Source of the DNA: Halichondria panicea | Taxonomy: Eukaryota > Porifera > Demospongiae > Suberitida > Halichondriidae | Reading direction: 5' to 3' | DNA: 64,000 nt | Assembly (NCBI RefSeq): GCF_963675165.1 | Contig: NC_087387.1 | Coordinates: 1,185,001 to 1,249,000 of the forward strand | Shown: positions 38,135 through 50,886 of the stretch, in pieces | Numbering within the stretch: the first letter of the stretch is position 1 | Layout: every line of letters starts with the position of its first letter | Notes under the pieces: model-generated | The model's database searches: none | Seen by the model: the letters and a program-made list of their open reading frames with translations, nothing else | Told to the model about the DNA's origin: nothing | Position numbers and translations under genes: made by a program

Positions 38135-40327
38135 CTAAAATATAACAACAGATCCGTGACTGCGCACATACACAAAACCATCATTGTCCACAGCTACTCC
38201 ATAAAGATTAGTGATATGACCATTACCAAATGATGTGACAAACTGACCGTCTTTAGTAAACACTGACACACGATTGTTACCATTGTCCATAACATAAACA
38301 AAACCAGTGACACACACACCATTAGGGCAATACAGATCTCCTTGTCCACTTTCTTCCTTTCCAATCGAGCGAATAAACCGACCATCCATAGTGAGCACTT
38401 GAACACGATGATTATAACAGTCAGTGACATACACTATTTGTTCATTGTCCACTGCTACATCCTCTGGTAGGTTAAAATGCTCATTACCAGTTCCGTATGA
38501 ACCAATCTGCTTGACTGGCTCCAGCTCTGTCGTCAACACTTGGACTCTGTGATTATTCTTATCGCACACAAACACTTGATCACCAGCGACTGCTATCCCT
38601 CGAGGGTAGTTGAGTTCCTTTGGACCACTTCCCTTCGTCCCAAACCTCTTTAGCAGATCTCCTCTTTTGTTGAGCTTGTACACACAGTTTTTGCCGCTAT
38701 CACAGACATAGATGTTGTCCTCCTTGTCTACTGCCACACCAGAGATACAGCCAAACCCATGCTTTGATCTGCTGATGCTTCGAATCTGTTTTCCTTTCTT
38801 GTCAAACACCAAAACATAACCGCTATAGTCAGTTACAATCAGTTCTTCGGATGAGTTGAATACCATATACTGAGGGTTGTTGATTTCCCTTATCACCCTC
38901 ACTGGTTTGTCTAGCTTGGTAGGGGGTATTTTGATGAACACAGAGAAGGGGCTTCCTGGGATGGGCTGGTCGTCCACTGAGATCAGGAGGTGGTGTCGAC
39001 CACGTACCCTAGGGGTGTACTCAACGCTGTACACTCCACCCCTCACAGGCACTGCTTGCAATTGTTGAGATGATTCATCAACTAGCGATTTTAGAGTCAC
39101 TTTAGTGTTTGAAGAAAATTGTTGTGGCTGGTGTGTATTGATTGAAAAGCAAGTAGGTTTATCGATTTCAGCATTTTTAGCTCCATCTCCTTCCACAGTG
39201 CACTTTGTTGGATCCACTTTACCGTCATACACAATAACATTGTTCTCACACAACTTCTTGAGATCCTCACAAACAAACACTTCGACTCCAAAATCATCTT
39301 TCTCCACTGGATCAGGATTGGCTGCTTCCTTCCCTCGCTTCACCACCTCGGCATCGATTCGACTCACCACCTGCTCTTGCATCGTAATCAGTTCTTCATC
39401 ACTTGCATTCTCCAGTGTACGCTCTACAAAGTCAATCAAACTCTGAGCAGTGCCCAGGGACAGGTCCACACCCTTCTCTTGAATCGTCAGCTTCTCCATT
39501 TTTGAATCAGCCAAAGCAGAAGATTCTCGTAAAACACGAACCTTGCATCGATCGAGAATATCGTGTAGCTCCTGGAACTTGGCATTCACTTGTCTCTCTG
39601 TCAGTTCTTTCTGGGCCTGGATCTTTTGTTTAGTTCCTTTCACTTGATTCACAGCGGTGCTCAGATCAGGCAGTAAGTTCTTGAGTGGGGAGAGGTGCTC
39701 CGTCAGCTTTTTGCGAGTTGCGGGGGCAGCTTTCTTTACAAATTCGTAATTGTGTCCAGCATGTTCAATAACGATACAGTCTCGACAGATGAGCTTGTTG
39801 CAATCGAAACAGAAAATCTTTTTTGGCTCTTCGTGATCTTCACATTTTGGGGGTGGTGGGCTTTCGAATGTTAGTTCTTTCACTCCGCCCTGTTTGAGCT
39901 CGTCCAGAGTGGAGATAGCATGTCCGGAAAATACTTTCATTTTATGAGACTTCACACAATCGTCACAGATAAAACTGACACACTGTCGGCAGAATGCAGT
40001 GGCCTTTCCCCCAGAGCACATTTCACAGGTGGTCTCTAACTTGCCGTGGGCTTTCTCCATCCTCGAGTGGAGTGCTTTCATCCGGTTGATGAAGAACGCA
40101 GTAGTCAGTCTGTCAGGGTTGTTGTCTGGCAATAGAGTGGGCTCACGACAGTCGGGGCAGGGGAATGGCTGGTTGGGTCGGTAGCGACTGGAGAGTGTGA
40201 GGATGCATTGCTTGCAGTAGTAGTGACAACAAGGGAGCAGCTTTGGCTCCTGGTAGCGGTCATGACAGATGCCACAGGTCACTTCTTGCTCGAGATCAGC
40301 AACAACTGGATCAGGTCCTTCGGCCAT
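38135..40327 (-). CDS. TRIM-NHL protein H, 730 aa
   Basis: Full length. B-box 1 is short by two residues (CVKSHKMKVFSGHAIS) and uses CDDC for CEDC. The filamin stretch is a near copy of TRIM E. Blade loops: VTDYSGY, VCDSGKN, VCDKNN, VTDCYN, VMDNGNN; xP residues before the blades NYP, NLP and YCP. One linker is altered (GKEESGQGDL for GKKGxGQGDL). The 5'UTR intron is 40540-40341. It lies between MCM6 copy 2 upstream and T2 downstream. Confidence 0.92.
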   Translation of the reverse strand: MAEGPDPVVADLEQEVTCGICHDRYQEPKLLPCCHYYCKQCILTLSSRYRPNQPFPCPDCREPTLLPDNNPDRLTTAFFINRMKALHSRMEKAHGKLETTCEMCSGGKATAFCRQCVSFICDDCVKSHKMKVFSGHAISTLDELKQGGVKELTFESPPPPKCEDHEEPKKIFCFDCNKLICRDCIVIEHAGHNYEFVKKAAPATRKKLTEHLSPLKNLLPDLSTAVNQVKGTKQKIQAQKELTERQVNAKFQELHDILDRCKVRVLRESSALADSKMEKLTIQEKGVDLSLGTAQSLIDFVERTLENASDEELITMQEQVVSRIDAEVVKRGKEAANPDPVEKDDFGVEVFVCEDLKKLCENNVIVYDGKVDPTKCTVEGDGAKNAEIDKPTCFSINTHQPQQFSSNTKVTLKSLVDESSQQLQAVPVRGGVYSVEYTPRVRGRHHLLISVDDQPIPGSPFSVFIKIPPTKLDKPVRVIREINNPQYMVFNSSEELIVTDYSGYVLVFDKKGKQIRSISRSKHGFGCISGVAVDKEDNIYVCDSGKNCVYKLNKRGDLLKRFGTKGSGPKELNYPRGIAVAGDQVFVCDKNNHRVQVLTTELEPVKQIGSYGTGNEHFNLPEDVAVDNEQIVYVTDCYNHRVQVLTMDGRFIRSIGKEESGQGDLYCPNGVCVTGFVYVMDNGNNRVSVFTKDGQFVTSFGNGHITNLYGVAVDNDGFVYVRSHGSVVIF

Positions 40328-40340
40328 CGTTAGTTCAGAT

Positions 40341-40760
40341 CTGGGGAATATATTTGTACAACATTTATAAAAGCATGAAACTATTCTAATATAAAAATTA
40401 ATTAAATAGCAACTTCGCTAGAAATTGAGTAATACAAGAATGTTGAATCTGTGAATAATAGTTTGCTAAGTGATCAATTAGGTCAAGCTAAGCTAGACCT
40501 CTGCAGCTAGTTGAAAAAACGGGTATCCGAAAAAACTTACCTACTATTTATAAGAACTTCCTAGATCCTTTAATTTCAGCAATTACACAAGATCTTTGTT
40601 TTGCATGTACCTTGTACTGGTACATACATTACACAATGTTATAAATCTGACCAGATACGCCCACTTTTTTAGAAATCTGACCAGATACGCCCACTTTTTT
40701 ATAAATCTGACCAGATATGCCCACTTTTTTGTTTCAACACTGGCCCACACTTTCTTTCAA
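40341..40760 (-). promoter_or_regulatory. TRIM H leader intron and expanded promoter module
   Basis: Leader intron 40540-40341. The palindrome at 40604-40625 has lost its outermost base pair. A 30-bp motif (ataaatctgaccagatacgc plus ccactttttt), single at other copies, is present three times in tandem at 40641-40670, 40671-40700 and 40701-40730. Confidence 0.6.
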
Positions 40761-41079
40761 TATGAAAGTACATGTACATGTATGTACAACAATTCTACAC
40801 AACTTGGTAGCAACATTGATATCTCCCTGAGCACTCAGCATGAGATGCCTTGATCCCAGGCCACACTGAAGATGGAGGCCTTGTAGGAGGCTAGGGATGC
40901 TTCTATTAAAAGCTGTCTTGGTATCTTTCAATTTAAAATTATAATTATCAGCGTACTAGGTACACAAATATTGAGGAATGCATAATTATAAGTATGTGTT
41001 CAATACATGTACATGTATATAACTGGTAAAAATGTTTGCCAAGTTTATAAGTCGTTGAACAAAATAATGTTCGATGTGT

Positions 41080-42445
41080 TCATGTCTCAACGACGTAGTT
41101 GGGATGAACCACCAGGAATGGATCTTTGTCTGACTCCTCCCCCATCACCAACGGCAACAGAATGTGGTCCTACACACAAAGAACGCAATTCTAATTAAGT
41201 GTAAAACGTATCGATATAAATGATACTAGATATATACAGTACTCTCAAACTGCAAATCTCAACATGATAATAAAGGAAAACAAATCTGAAAAACCACGCA
41301 TGCAGCACTGTTCATGTATAAGGGCTAAGAGGACCATGCATGACTTTCGAGACAAATTGGCATGCACATGCACTCATGATCGACTCACATGTTGCACAAG
41401 TCTCTCGATGACCTTCTCCACGAGGAGCTTCTTCTCCGTCAGCTCCTCCACATTCTCTATATCATCAGCCACCTCCTTCAGGTACCAGTTCACTAGGTCA
41501 CCTTCACGAACTCCGCTAGAATCTGGAGAGGGGAGGAGTGTACGTGATGTAGCATCAATACCCCTATCACACCAAAGCATGTATTTCAAACTGTCACAAT
41601 CAGTGGGTACAAATCAAAGCCAAGTCGTAATGTATATAGTTACTAACAAACATAATGTAGCTGAAGTGATCAGTGTACATACAGCAATCAACACTACAGC
41701 CTTTTAATGGCCACTCATGAAGAAAGGCTAACCCAGATATAAAGGCCACGCCAAATAAACAGCCTGTGTACTAAACAAACCCTCAGTCAACAAGGGCCCA
41801 CACTTAATTGTTCCCCAAAGGTGTCCGCTATAGAGGGGTTTACTACTGACAGCTGCACCTTTGTCTGCCTCCTCGCTCTGACGCATGTGCAGGATGAGCA
41901 GGTTGGAGATGATACGATATTCCTCATACGTAACTCGTATCTTCTTGGTTTTCACCGGCGGTTGGGTGGATGGATCTGATTGGTCTATTGGAGTGTGGCC
42001 GTTCACTCCATTCTCGCCATTGACACCATTCTCACCATTGGTCATGCAGTCCTCATCATTGCCTACAGTAATGCACATGTGTGTAAAGTTATGAAAATGC
42101 TAGAAATTGAGAAAAGTTATGCATGGACGCTCAAGTAAGTTTGTTAGCGAAACACCCCATTTATTACTAGCCTTTGGTCTAAAAGTAATTGTTAAGCACA
42201 TTTAATATCAGCCAGAATTTATTTTCTCAAGGGAATAATTATAACTTGATGTTAAAGGGCACAGTATAATGAGACCACCCACCATTGATGATCTGTTCAT
42301 CCTCGTCAAAGTTGATGTCAGGAGTCTCCACACGAATGGACAGGGTGCGTCCGTACCACTTGCCCATTGATGCGTAGCAGAGTACCCACCTTGGACGTTG
42401 AGAGTTCACGAACCCTGTGGGTGAATAAGTTGACACATTATCACT
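41080..42445 (-). pseudogene. MCM6 copy 2, internally deleted
   Basis: Keeps the last three exons (42062-41859, 41522-41389, 41169-41080) almost unchanged. Upstream, the first exon of copy 1 ([15 protein letters not shown]...) is joined at about 42337 directly to [18 protein letters not shown] (down to 42283), which is far downstream in copy 1. About 3.9 kb are missing, including the P-loop and Walker B exons. The fusion is out of frame and reaches a stop within a few codons. Its upstream border with MDKY sequence (about 42446) is the same as in copy 1, so it derives from that already truncated form. Confidence 0.85.
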
Positions 42446-42926
42446 CAAAAAATATATCGGCCAAATACTGCAGAGAGTTGTCTTGCGTTGCTATGACTTC
42501 ATCACTTTGCTGCCATGTGGTGTCTTGTGATACAACGGTTTCTATCGTAATATTTTCAGGGATGTCTTGTATTTCTCTGGCTTCATCATCTGGGGGGCCG
42601 GGGAGGGGCTGCTCTTGTACCTCAAATGTAGCTTGCTGTGTAATGAACGTGGCTTCTGCTGCTAATGCTTGAAACATCATCACCTGTTTGTTGAGCTCAC
42701 AAACTAGGGACTGGGCCGTGTAGAGGTCAAATTGTCCATCTTCAGAGCTTGGTTGGTCATCAGTGGGTACCGGTACTTCATCTTGTTCATTGAGATTGTC
42801 ACTTTTAGTGAGATCTGATTGATAGTGGAGTCTCGCAAGCAGTGGCTCTGTTCTCTCTGTAGTTATGTAATGGGTCCATGCAACTGATGCAGCTTCAGAT
42901 ACAGAGTGTGCTAGGTACTTGTCCAT
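42441..42926 (-). CDS. MDKY segment, open frame of 161 aa
   Basis: The only MDKY copy that is open from MDKYLAHSVSEAASVAWTHY to its end (NSLQYLADIFFE, stop at 42441). Glu/Gln/Ala-rich with acidic tracts (SSEDGQFD); no known domain recognised. The last residues come from MCM6-intron DNA, so this end is a product of the rearrangement. Whether it is translated, or was the N-terminus of the Tudor protein, cannot be settled here. It starts about 165 bp downstream of the TRIM I stop. Confidence 0.4.
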   Translation of the reverse strand: MDKYLAHSVSEAASVAWTHYITTERTEPLLARLHYQSDLTKSDNLNEQDEVPVPTDDQPSSEDGQFDLYTAQSLVCELNKQVMMFQALAAEATFITQQATFEVQEQPLPGPPDDEAREIQDIPENITIETVVSQDTTWQQSDEVIATQDNSLQYLADIFFE

Positions 42927-43092
42927 TTTCACTTGTAATAAGATGGTAAAGATCCTCATAACACAATCACAAAAGATCTTTCCCAAAATAGGCAGCAGGC
43001 AGGTAAAGATCGTCAGTTGCTTCTCAATCAAAAGTAAATTATTACATACACATAAAACACAGATTGCTACTGCCCACACACACAAATAATAA

Positions 43093-45294
43093 CTAAAATA
43101 TAACAACAGATTCTTGACTGCGCACATAAACAAAACCATTACTGTCCACAGCTACTCCATAAGGATTAGTGATATGACCATTACCAAATGATATGACAAA
43201 CTGACCGTCTTTAGTGAACGCTGACACACGCTTGTTAGTATACTCAGCAACATAAACAAAACCAGTGACACACACACCATGAGGGCCATACAGATCTCCT
43301 TGTCCATTTCCTTTCTTTCCAATCGAGCGAATAAACCGACCATCCATAGTGAGCACTTGAACACGATGATTATAACAGTCAGTGACATACACCATTTGTT
43401 CATTGTCCACTGTGACATCCTCTGGGCAGTTAAAATGCTCATTACCAGTTCCCTCTGAACCAATCTGCTTGACTGGCTCCAACTCTGTCGTCAACACTTG
43501 GACTCTGTGATTTTGATCGTCACACACAAACACTTGATCACCAGCGACTGCTATCCCTCGAGGCCAGATGAGTTCCTTTGGACCATTTCCCTTCGTCCCA
43601 AACCTCTTCAGCAGATCTCCTCTTTTGTTGAACTTGTACACACAGTGTTTGTTGCTGTCACAGACATAGATGTTGTCCTCCTTGTCTACTGCCACACCAC
43701 AGATATTGCCAAACCCATGCTTTGATTTGCTGATGCTTCGAATTTGTTTTCCTTTCTTGTCAAACACCAAAACATCACCGCTACCGTCAGTTACAATCAG
43801 TTCTTCTGATGAGTTGAATACCATATATCGAGGGTTGTTGATTCCTCTCATCACCCTCACTGGTTTGTCTAGCTTGGTGGGGGGTATTTTGATGAACACA
43901 GAGAAGGGGCTTCCTGGAATAGGCTGATCATCCACTGAGATCAGGAGGTGGTGTCGACCACGTAACCTAGGGGTGTACTCAACACTGTACACTTCACCCT
44001 TCACAGGCACTGCTTGCAATTGTTGAGATGATTCATCAACTAGCGATTTTAGAGTCACTTTAGTTTTTGAAGAACATTTTCGTGGCTGGTGTGTATTGAT
44101 TGAAAAGCAAGCAGGATTATCGATTTCAGCATTTTTAGCTCCATCTCCTTCCACAGTGCACTTTGTTGGATCCACTTTACCATCATACACAAAAACGTTC
44201 TTCACGCACAACAAATTCTTGAGATCTTCACAAACAAAAATTTCAACTCCAAAATCATCTTTCTCCACTGGATCAGGATTAGCTGCTTCCTTCCCTCGCT
44301 TCACCACCTCGGCATCGATTCGACTCACCACCTGCTCTTGCATAGTAATCAGTTCTTCATCACTTGCATTCTCCAGCGTACGGTCTACAAAGTCAATCAA
44401 ACTCTGAGCAGTGCCCAGGGACAGGTCCAGACCCTTCTCTTGAACCGTCAACTTCTCCATCCTTGAATCAGCCAAAGCAGAAGATTCTCGTAAAACACGG
44501 ACTTTGCATCGATCGAGAATATCGTGTAGCTCCTGGAACTTGGCATTCACTTGTCTCTCTGTCAGTTCTTTTTGGGCCTGGATCTTCTGTTTAGTTCCTT
44601 TCACTTGATTCACAGCGGTGCTCAGATCAGGCAGTAGGTTCTTGAGTGGGGAGAGGTGCTCCGTCAGCTTTTTGCGAGTTGCGGGAGCGGCTTTCTTTAC
44701 AAATTCGTAATTGTGTCCAGCGTGTTCAATAACGATACAGTCTCGACAGATGAGCTTGTTGCAATCGAAACAGAAAATCTTTTTTGGCTCTTCGTGATCT
44801 TCACATTTTGGGGGTGGTGGGTTTTCGAATGTTAGTTCTTTGACTCCGCCCTGTTTGAGCTCGTCCAGAGTGGAGACGATATGTGTAGCAAACCCGGCTT
44901 TCATACGTTGATGAGATTCTACACATTTTTCACAGATAAAATTGACACACTGTCGGCAGAATGCAGTGGCCTTTCCCCCAGAGCACACTTCACAGGTGGT
45001 CTCCAACTTGCCGTGGGCTTTCTCCATCCTCGAGTGGAGTGCTTTCATCCGGTTGATGAAGAACGCAGTGGGCAGTCTGTCTGGGTTGTTGTCTGGCAAT
45101 AGAGTGGGCTCACGACAGTCGGGGCAGGGGAACGGTTGGTTGGGTCGGTAGCGACTGGAGAGTGTGAGGATGCATTGCTTGCAGTAGTAGTGACAACAAG
45201 GGAGCAGCTTTGGCTCCTGGTAGCGGTCATGACAGATGCCACAGGTCACTTCTTGCTCGAGATCAGCAACAACTGGATCAGGTCCTTCAGCCAT
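43093..45294 (-). CDS. TRIM-NHL protein I, 733 aa
   Basis: Full length; start taken at MAEGPDP (45294) although the frame is open for 35 more codons, because the leader splice acceptor (45308) lies just upstream. B-box 1 is of the CVESHQRMKAGF type shared only with J. Unusual linker DLKNLLCVKNVFVYD before the filamin repeat. Blade loops: VTDGSGD, VCDSNKH, VCDDQN, VTDCYN, VAEYTNK; xP residues IWP, NCP, YGP. Ends RSQESVVIF, as in J. Confidence 0.92.
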   Translation of the reverse strand: MAEGPDPVVADLEQEVTCGICHDRYQEPKLLPCCHYYCKQCILTLSSRYRPNQPFPCPDCREPTLLPDNNPDRLPTAFFINRMKALHSRMEKAHGKLETTCEVCSGGKATAFCRQCVNFICEKCVESHQRMKAGFATHIVSTLDELKQGGVKELTFENPPPPKCEDHEEPKKIFCFDCNKLICRDCIVIEHAGHNYEFVKKAAPATRKKLTEHLSPLKNLLPDLSTAVNQVKGTKQKIQAQKELTERQVNAKFQELHDILDRCKVRVLRESSALADSRMEKLTVQEKGLDLSLGTAQSLIDFVDRTLENASDEELITMQEQVVSRIDAEVVKRGKEAANPDPVEKDDFGVEIFVCEDLKNLLCVKNVFVYDGKVDPTKCTVEGDGAKNAEIDNPACFSINTHQPRKCSSKTKVTLKSLVDESSQQLQAVPVKGEVYSVEYTPRLRGRHHLLISVDDQPIPGSPFSVFIKIPPTKLDKPVRVMRGINNPRYMVFNSSEELIVTDGSGDVLVFDKKGKQIRSISKSKHGFGNICGVAVDKEDNIYVCDSNKHCVYKFNKRGDLLKRFGTKGNGPKELIWPRGIAVAGDQVFVCDDQNHRVQVLTTELEPVKQIGSEGTGNEHFNCPEDVTVDNEQMVYVTDCYNHRVQVLTMDGRFIRSIGKKGNGQGDLYGPHGVCVTGFVYVAEYTNKRVSAFTKDGQFVISFGNGHITNPYGVAVDSNGFVYVRSQESVVIF

Positions 45295-45307
45295 CGTTAG
45301 TTCAGAT

Positions 45308-45513
45308 CTGGGGAATGCATTCGTACAACATTTATAAAAGCATGAAACTATTCTAATATAAAAATTAAATAGCAACTTCCCTAGAAATTGAGCATACAAG
45401 AATGTTGAATCTGTGAATAATAGTTTGCACTAAGTGATCAATTAGGTCAAGCTAAGCTAGACCTCTGCAGCTAGTTGAAAAAACGGGTACCCGAAAAAAC
45501 TTACCTACTATTT
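45308..45513 (-). promoter_or_regulatory. TRIM I leader intron; upstream promoter module missing
   Basis: Leader intron 45504-45308. Only nine bases of the leader exon remain before a MITE begins at 45514. Beyond the MITE the sequence skips from the leader exon straight to tttcaatatgaaagtac, omitting the palindrome and ctgaccagatacgcccac block present at E and H. Confidence 0.55.
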
Positions 45514-45836
45514 GTGACAGGCTCTGGGAAAACCAGACTATTGGAGCAGACTAAAATATGTGTGATTAATGTACCAAATAATAGAGCAGAGCATTGCCTA
45601 CACAATGATATGCTTAGTGTTCACATACCTAGTTTCATACTAGACTGGCGGCGACAGCCGCCCGAGCGTGTAGCGGTACACGAGGGGCTGTCGCCGCCAG
45701 TCTAGTATTAGTGTTCACATACCTAGTTTCATACCCGAGTCATGCGCGTTGGAAACTCGAAGCCGTAAAATGTATTATTGCTTAATAAGTGCTGACATCA
45801 GCGTTTTACATTCAAATTGCACAGGAAGCCTGTCAC
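45514..45836. mobile_element. 323-bp MITE in the leader exon of TRIM I
   Basis: Ends GTGACAGGCT...AGCCTGTCAC (10-bp inverted repeat) with ATTT duplicated on both sides (45510-45513, 45837-45840). The uninterrupted site (actatttataagaactt) is visible at TRIM E and H, confirming the insertion. It has no coding capacity and contains a nested hairpin insert at 45641-45707. A 4-bp duplication would fit Chapaev-type elements but is not decisive. Confidence 0.85.
45614..45734. repeat. Perfect 23-bp hairpin flanked by 27-bp direct repeats
   Basis: Arms 45637-45659 and 45686-45708 are perfectly complementary and GC-rich (actggcggcgacagcc); the loop is 26 bp. The 27 bases ttagtgttcacatacctagt... occur at 45614-45640 and again at 45708-45734, as if duplicated on insertion of a 67-bp unit. 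Confidence 0.85.
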
Positions 45837-46189
45837 ATTTATAAGAACTTCCTAGATCCTTTAATCTTTCAATATGAAAGTACATGTACATGTATGTACA
45901 ACAATTCTACACAACTTGGTAGCAACATTGATATCTCCCTGAGCACTGGGCATGAGATGCCTTGATCCCAGGCCACACTGAATGGAGGCCTTGTAGGAGG
46001 CTAGGGATGCTTCTATTAAAAGCTGTCTTGGTATCTTTCAATTTAAAATTATAATTATCAGCGTACTAGGTACACAAATATTAGGGAATGCATAATTATA
46101 AGTATGTGTTCAATACATGTACATGTATATAACTGGTAAAAATGTTTGCCAAGTTTATAAGTCGTTGAACAAAATAATGTTCGATGTGT

Positions 46190-48043
<1,854 letters not shown>

Positions 48044-48107
48044 CTGTACAGTGAGGGATAGTAACGGTGTGTACGTGATGACACACAACAAACAGTCCAT
48101 GTGTCAT

Positions 48108-48570
48108 CCGAAGAAGTTTTGGATTGAAACACATCATTTGAAAGGTCTCTTTCTAAGCTTTCAGAAAATCCGAATATTTTTGACATTGGATGAACGGTAC
48201 TCAAGTTAATGGCTGTTGAAAGATGTTCCCCCTCCACAATTTAATCAATGGTTCGGGGACTCTTTCAGCTGCTATAACTTGAATTCTGTGGATCCAATGT
48301 CAAAAATTTTATGATTTTCTGAAAGCTCAGAAAAAGACCTTTCAAATGGTGTCATCAAACTTCGTATTTGAGAGATAAAAATATTTGCCAATTTGGCGAT
48401 ACCATGGATTATATAGCCCATGGTCCGAGGCCGAAAAATGTTAAATTTAGGCTCCGAAGAAGTTTTGGATTGAAACACATCATTTGAAAGGTCTCTTTCT
48501 AAGCTTTCAGAATAACAGAAAATTTTCGACATTGGATCAACGGTGTAAAAGTTATGGCTGTTGAAAGATG
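48108..48570. repeat. Dispersed repeat in alternating orientation (3 units)
   Basis: Units at about 48108-48222 (forward), 48262-48356 (reverse) and 48453-48570 (forward). The two forward units share a run of about 57 identical bases beginning ccgaagaagttttggattga. Degenerate relatives occur near 6830, 34785 and 54215. This fills most of the gap between MCM6 copy 3 and T3; no gene is seen in it. Confidence 0.7.
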
Positions 48571-48833
48571 TTCAACTACAACCCCCCCCCCCCCTAATTA
48601 TTGTATATACGTAGACATGCACTTCATCATAATAATTATTTCTCACAAGTAGACACTTTGAGGCCATTGAACAAGTTAGCTGGTGCAGCTGACATTGATG
48701 ATGTCTCTTCAGTGCACAAATAGTTTCTGTTTTGAGGGTCGTGAGAAGATAAGATTGTTTTGTTCTTTAGGAGGTAACTGAACCAAAATAGTAATGATCG
48801 TGGGGGATTGGTCACTGCTTGTGAGGGGGTGGT

Positions 48834-49459
48834 TTAAAGTGTGGGTGTGGTCTCGGCTAGCAGAGAGGTGGAGCTGAGGTATAGTCCTTTAGTGAGGAGC
48901 AGGTTGGTTACTCTGTTCTTGCCAACACGATCATAGTAGATATCGACGACACCAACTTGTAGCCCGGATGGTTTCCTGGAAACCTTGGCAAACACCTGTA
49001 GTCACATTTAAGCAAGCATGAACAAAATGCACACACTATAAAACACATACTATATACACAATTTACAAAGTCTACAGTTTTAGTTCTACTTATAGGCACT
49101 TATTATCAGACGGTGGGGGGACTAAGTGCAACCACAAAAAGTTCCTTCTAAACTGCAGCTACTTCACAGAAGCCTTTCGCTACACTATATTCACCATTTT
49201 GTGTCGTAGGTGTTTTCCATAGTAGCTGTTTGTCCAGTGGGAACCATTCCTCTCCGTGATTGAATGTTGAGTAGAGGCCGTCAATAGCCGTGGGGAGGGC
49301 CAGGGGAGGGACCACGCCCACTCTCAGTCCGTGCGGGAGCTTGTAGAGGAGTGACACACTGTGCATCGTTGAGCCACAATCTATCAGCTCCAGTGTAGCC
49401 TGAGGCTGTATACACACAGGTGGGGAGATAACAAGCAAATGATCAAAATGATTGTGTAA

Positions 49460-49549
<90 letters not shown>

Positions 49550-50886
49550 TTGTCTAGCTTCCCCCGGCGTATTATCATTTGTAATTCTAGAAATTCACTC
49601 TATTCAGAGCTACACAGTTTATAGACTATGGAAGAGGACGTTGAAGGATAATGGCTATAAGTGGCTCTATTGAGCAACAGGCACACCCACTCACCTGTCC
49701 AATATAGTGTGGTCGATTGACCTCTGTCACTCTAGCTCTCCTGTAGAAGCCATCCTCTTCTCTCTCTTGAGTGCCTCCAACACTCACAAGCACAGCACAG
49801 CACAATACAGTCCAACCATCAACTACAAAATGTTCCGTATAAAAAGCCATCCATGAATGCACATACTCAAAGCAACATGTAACTCTTCTGCCTCTCACAA
49901 CATGTACCTTATATACAGAGAAACCTCTGACACATTTAAGCACACTAGTTGACAATGAACTGTCGTCCCTAAACTTACTTTTCTACACCAACTAAATATA
50001 ATGCACTAAATTTAATGGACAATAAATTATCTACAAAGGGACAATATTAATGTCTTGAATAATAAAATGATAGGGCCAAGGTAGTTTGACTGACCTCGCC
50101 TCTGCTCATAGTGTTGGGGTCACTGGTGGTTATGGCAACTGATAGCTCCTCCAGGTCATGCTCTGGGTACTCAGCCAGCTGTTGTATCTAGACACGGTCA
50201 GGACTGTTCACCTGCAGTACTTGCAATGACATCGTTGACAATTGGTCTCCTTGTGTCGGACAATAATAGTGTATCCATTGTAGGCTCTTTGGGTGAAGCT
50301 TTGTCTATAGTGGTGTCCATTGGATGTGCTCTACTGGTGACCTCTGTGAACCTTGTCTTGGCAGCACAAGCACACGATACGGAAATTTTCCAACCATATA
50401 TTCGGCCAAATACTGCAGAGAGTTGTCTTGCATTGCTATGACTTCATCACTTTGCTGTCGTGTGGTGTTTTCTGATACAATAGTTTCTATCGTAATATTT
50501 TCCGGGGGGGGGGGGGACTTGCATTTCTCTGACTTCATCCTCTGGGGGGAGGGGCTGATCTTGTACCTCAAATGTAGCTTGCTGTGTAATGAACGTGGCT
50601 TCTGCTGCTAATGCTTGAGACATCATCACCTGGTTGTTGAGCTCACAAACTAGGGACTGGGCCGTGTAGGGGTCAAATGGTCTATCTTCAGAGCTTGGTT
50701 GGTCATCAGTGGGTACCGGTATATACTTCAATCTTGTTCATTGAGATTGTCACTTTTAGTGAGGTTATTGAGATCTGATTGATAGTGGAGTCTCGCAAGC
50801 AGTGGCTCTGCTCTCTCTGTAGTTGTATAATGGGTCCATGCAACTGATGCAACTTCAGATACAGAGTGTGCTAGGTACTTGTCCAT
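48834..50886 (-). pseudogene. T3: MDKY-Tudor gene, damaged copy
   Basis: MDKY start at 50886; Tudor exons begin at 50211, with later blocks near 49820-49695, 49398-49205 and from 48997. A Trp codon in the first Tudor exon is a stop (VNSPDRV then TAG), the second exon has the same five-base gain as T2, and the MDKY region is shifted. A (CA)43 run interrupts an intron at 49461-49546. The C-terminal stop (48834) matches T2. Confidence 0.6.
49461..49546. repeat. (CA)n microsatellite
   Basis: 43 perfect CA units in an intron of T3; the corresponding site in T1, T2 and T4 has only catgtttgtct. Confidence 0.98.

Noticed and set aside
37804-38184. Hydrophobic N-terminus (VLCMCAVTDLLLYFSYYLCV...) ahead of MDKY, resembling a membrane protein
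   Set aside because: The first part is the TRIM C-terminus read in another frame and the rest is untranslated spacer; the same appearance recurs after each TRIM gene for that reason.
49384-49673. Frames of repeated Thr-His or Val-Cys
   Set aside because: Produced by the (CA)43 run.
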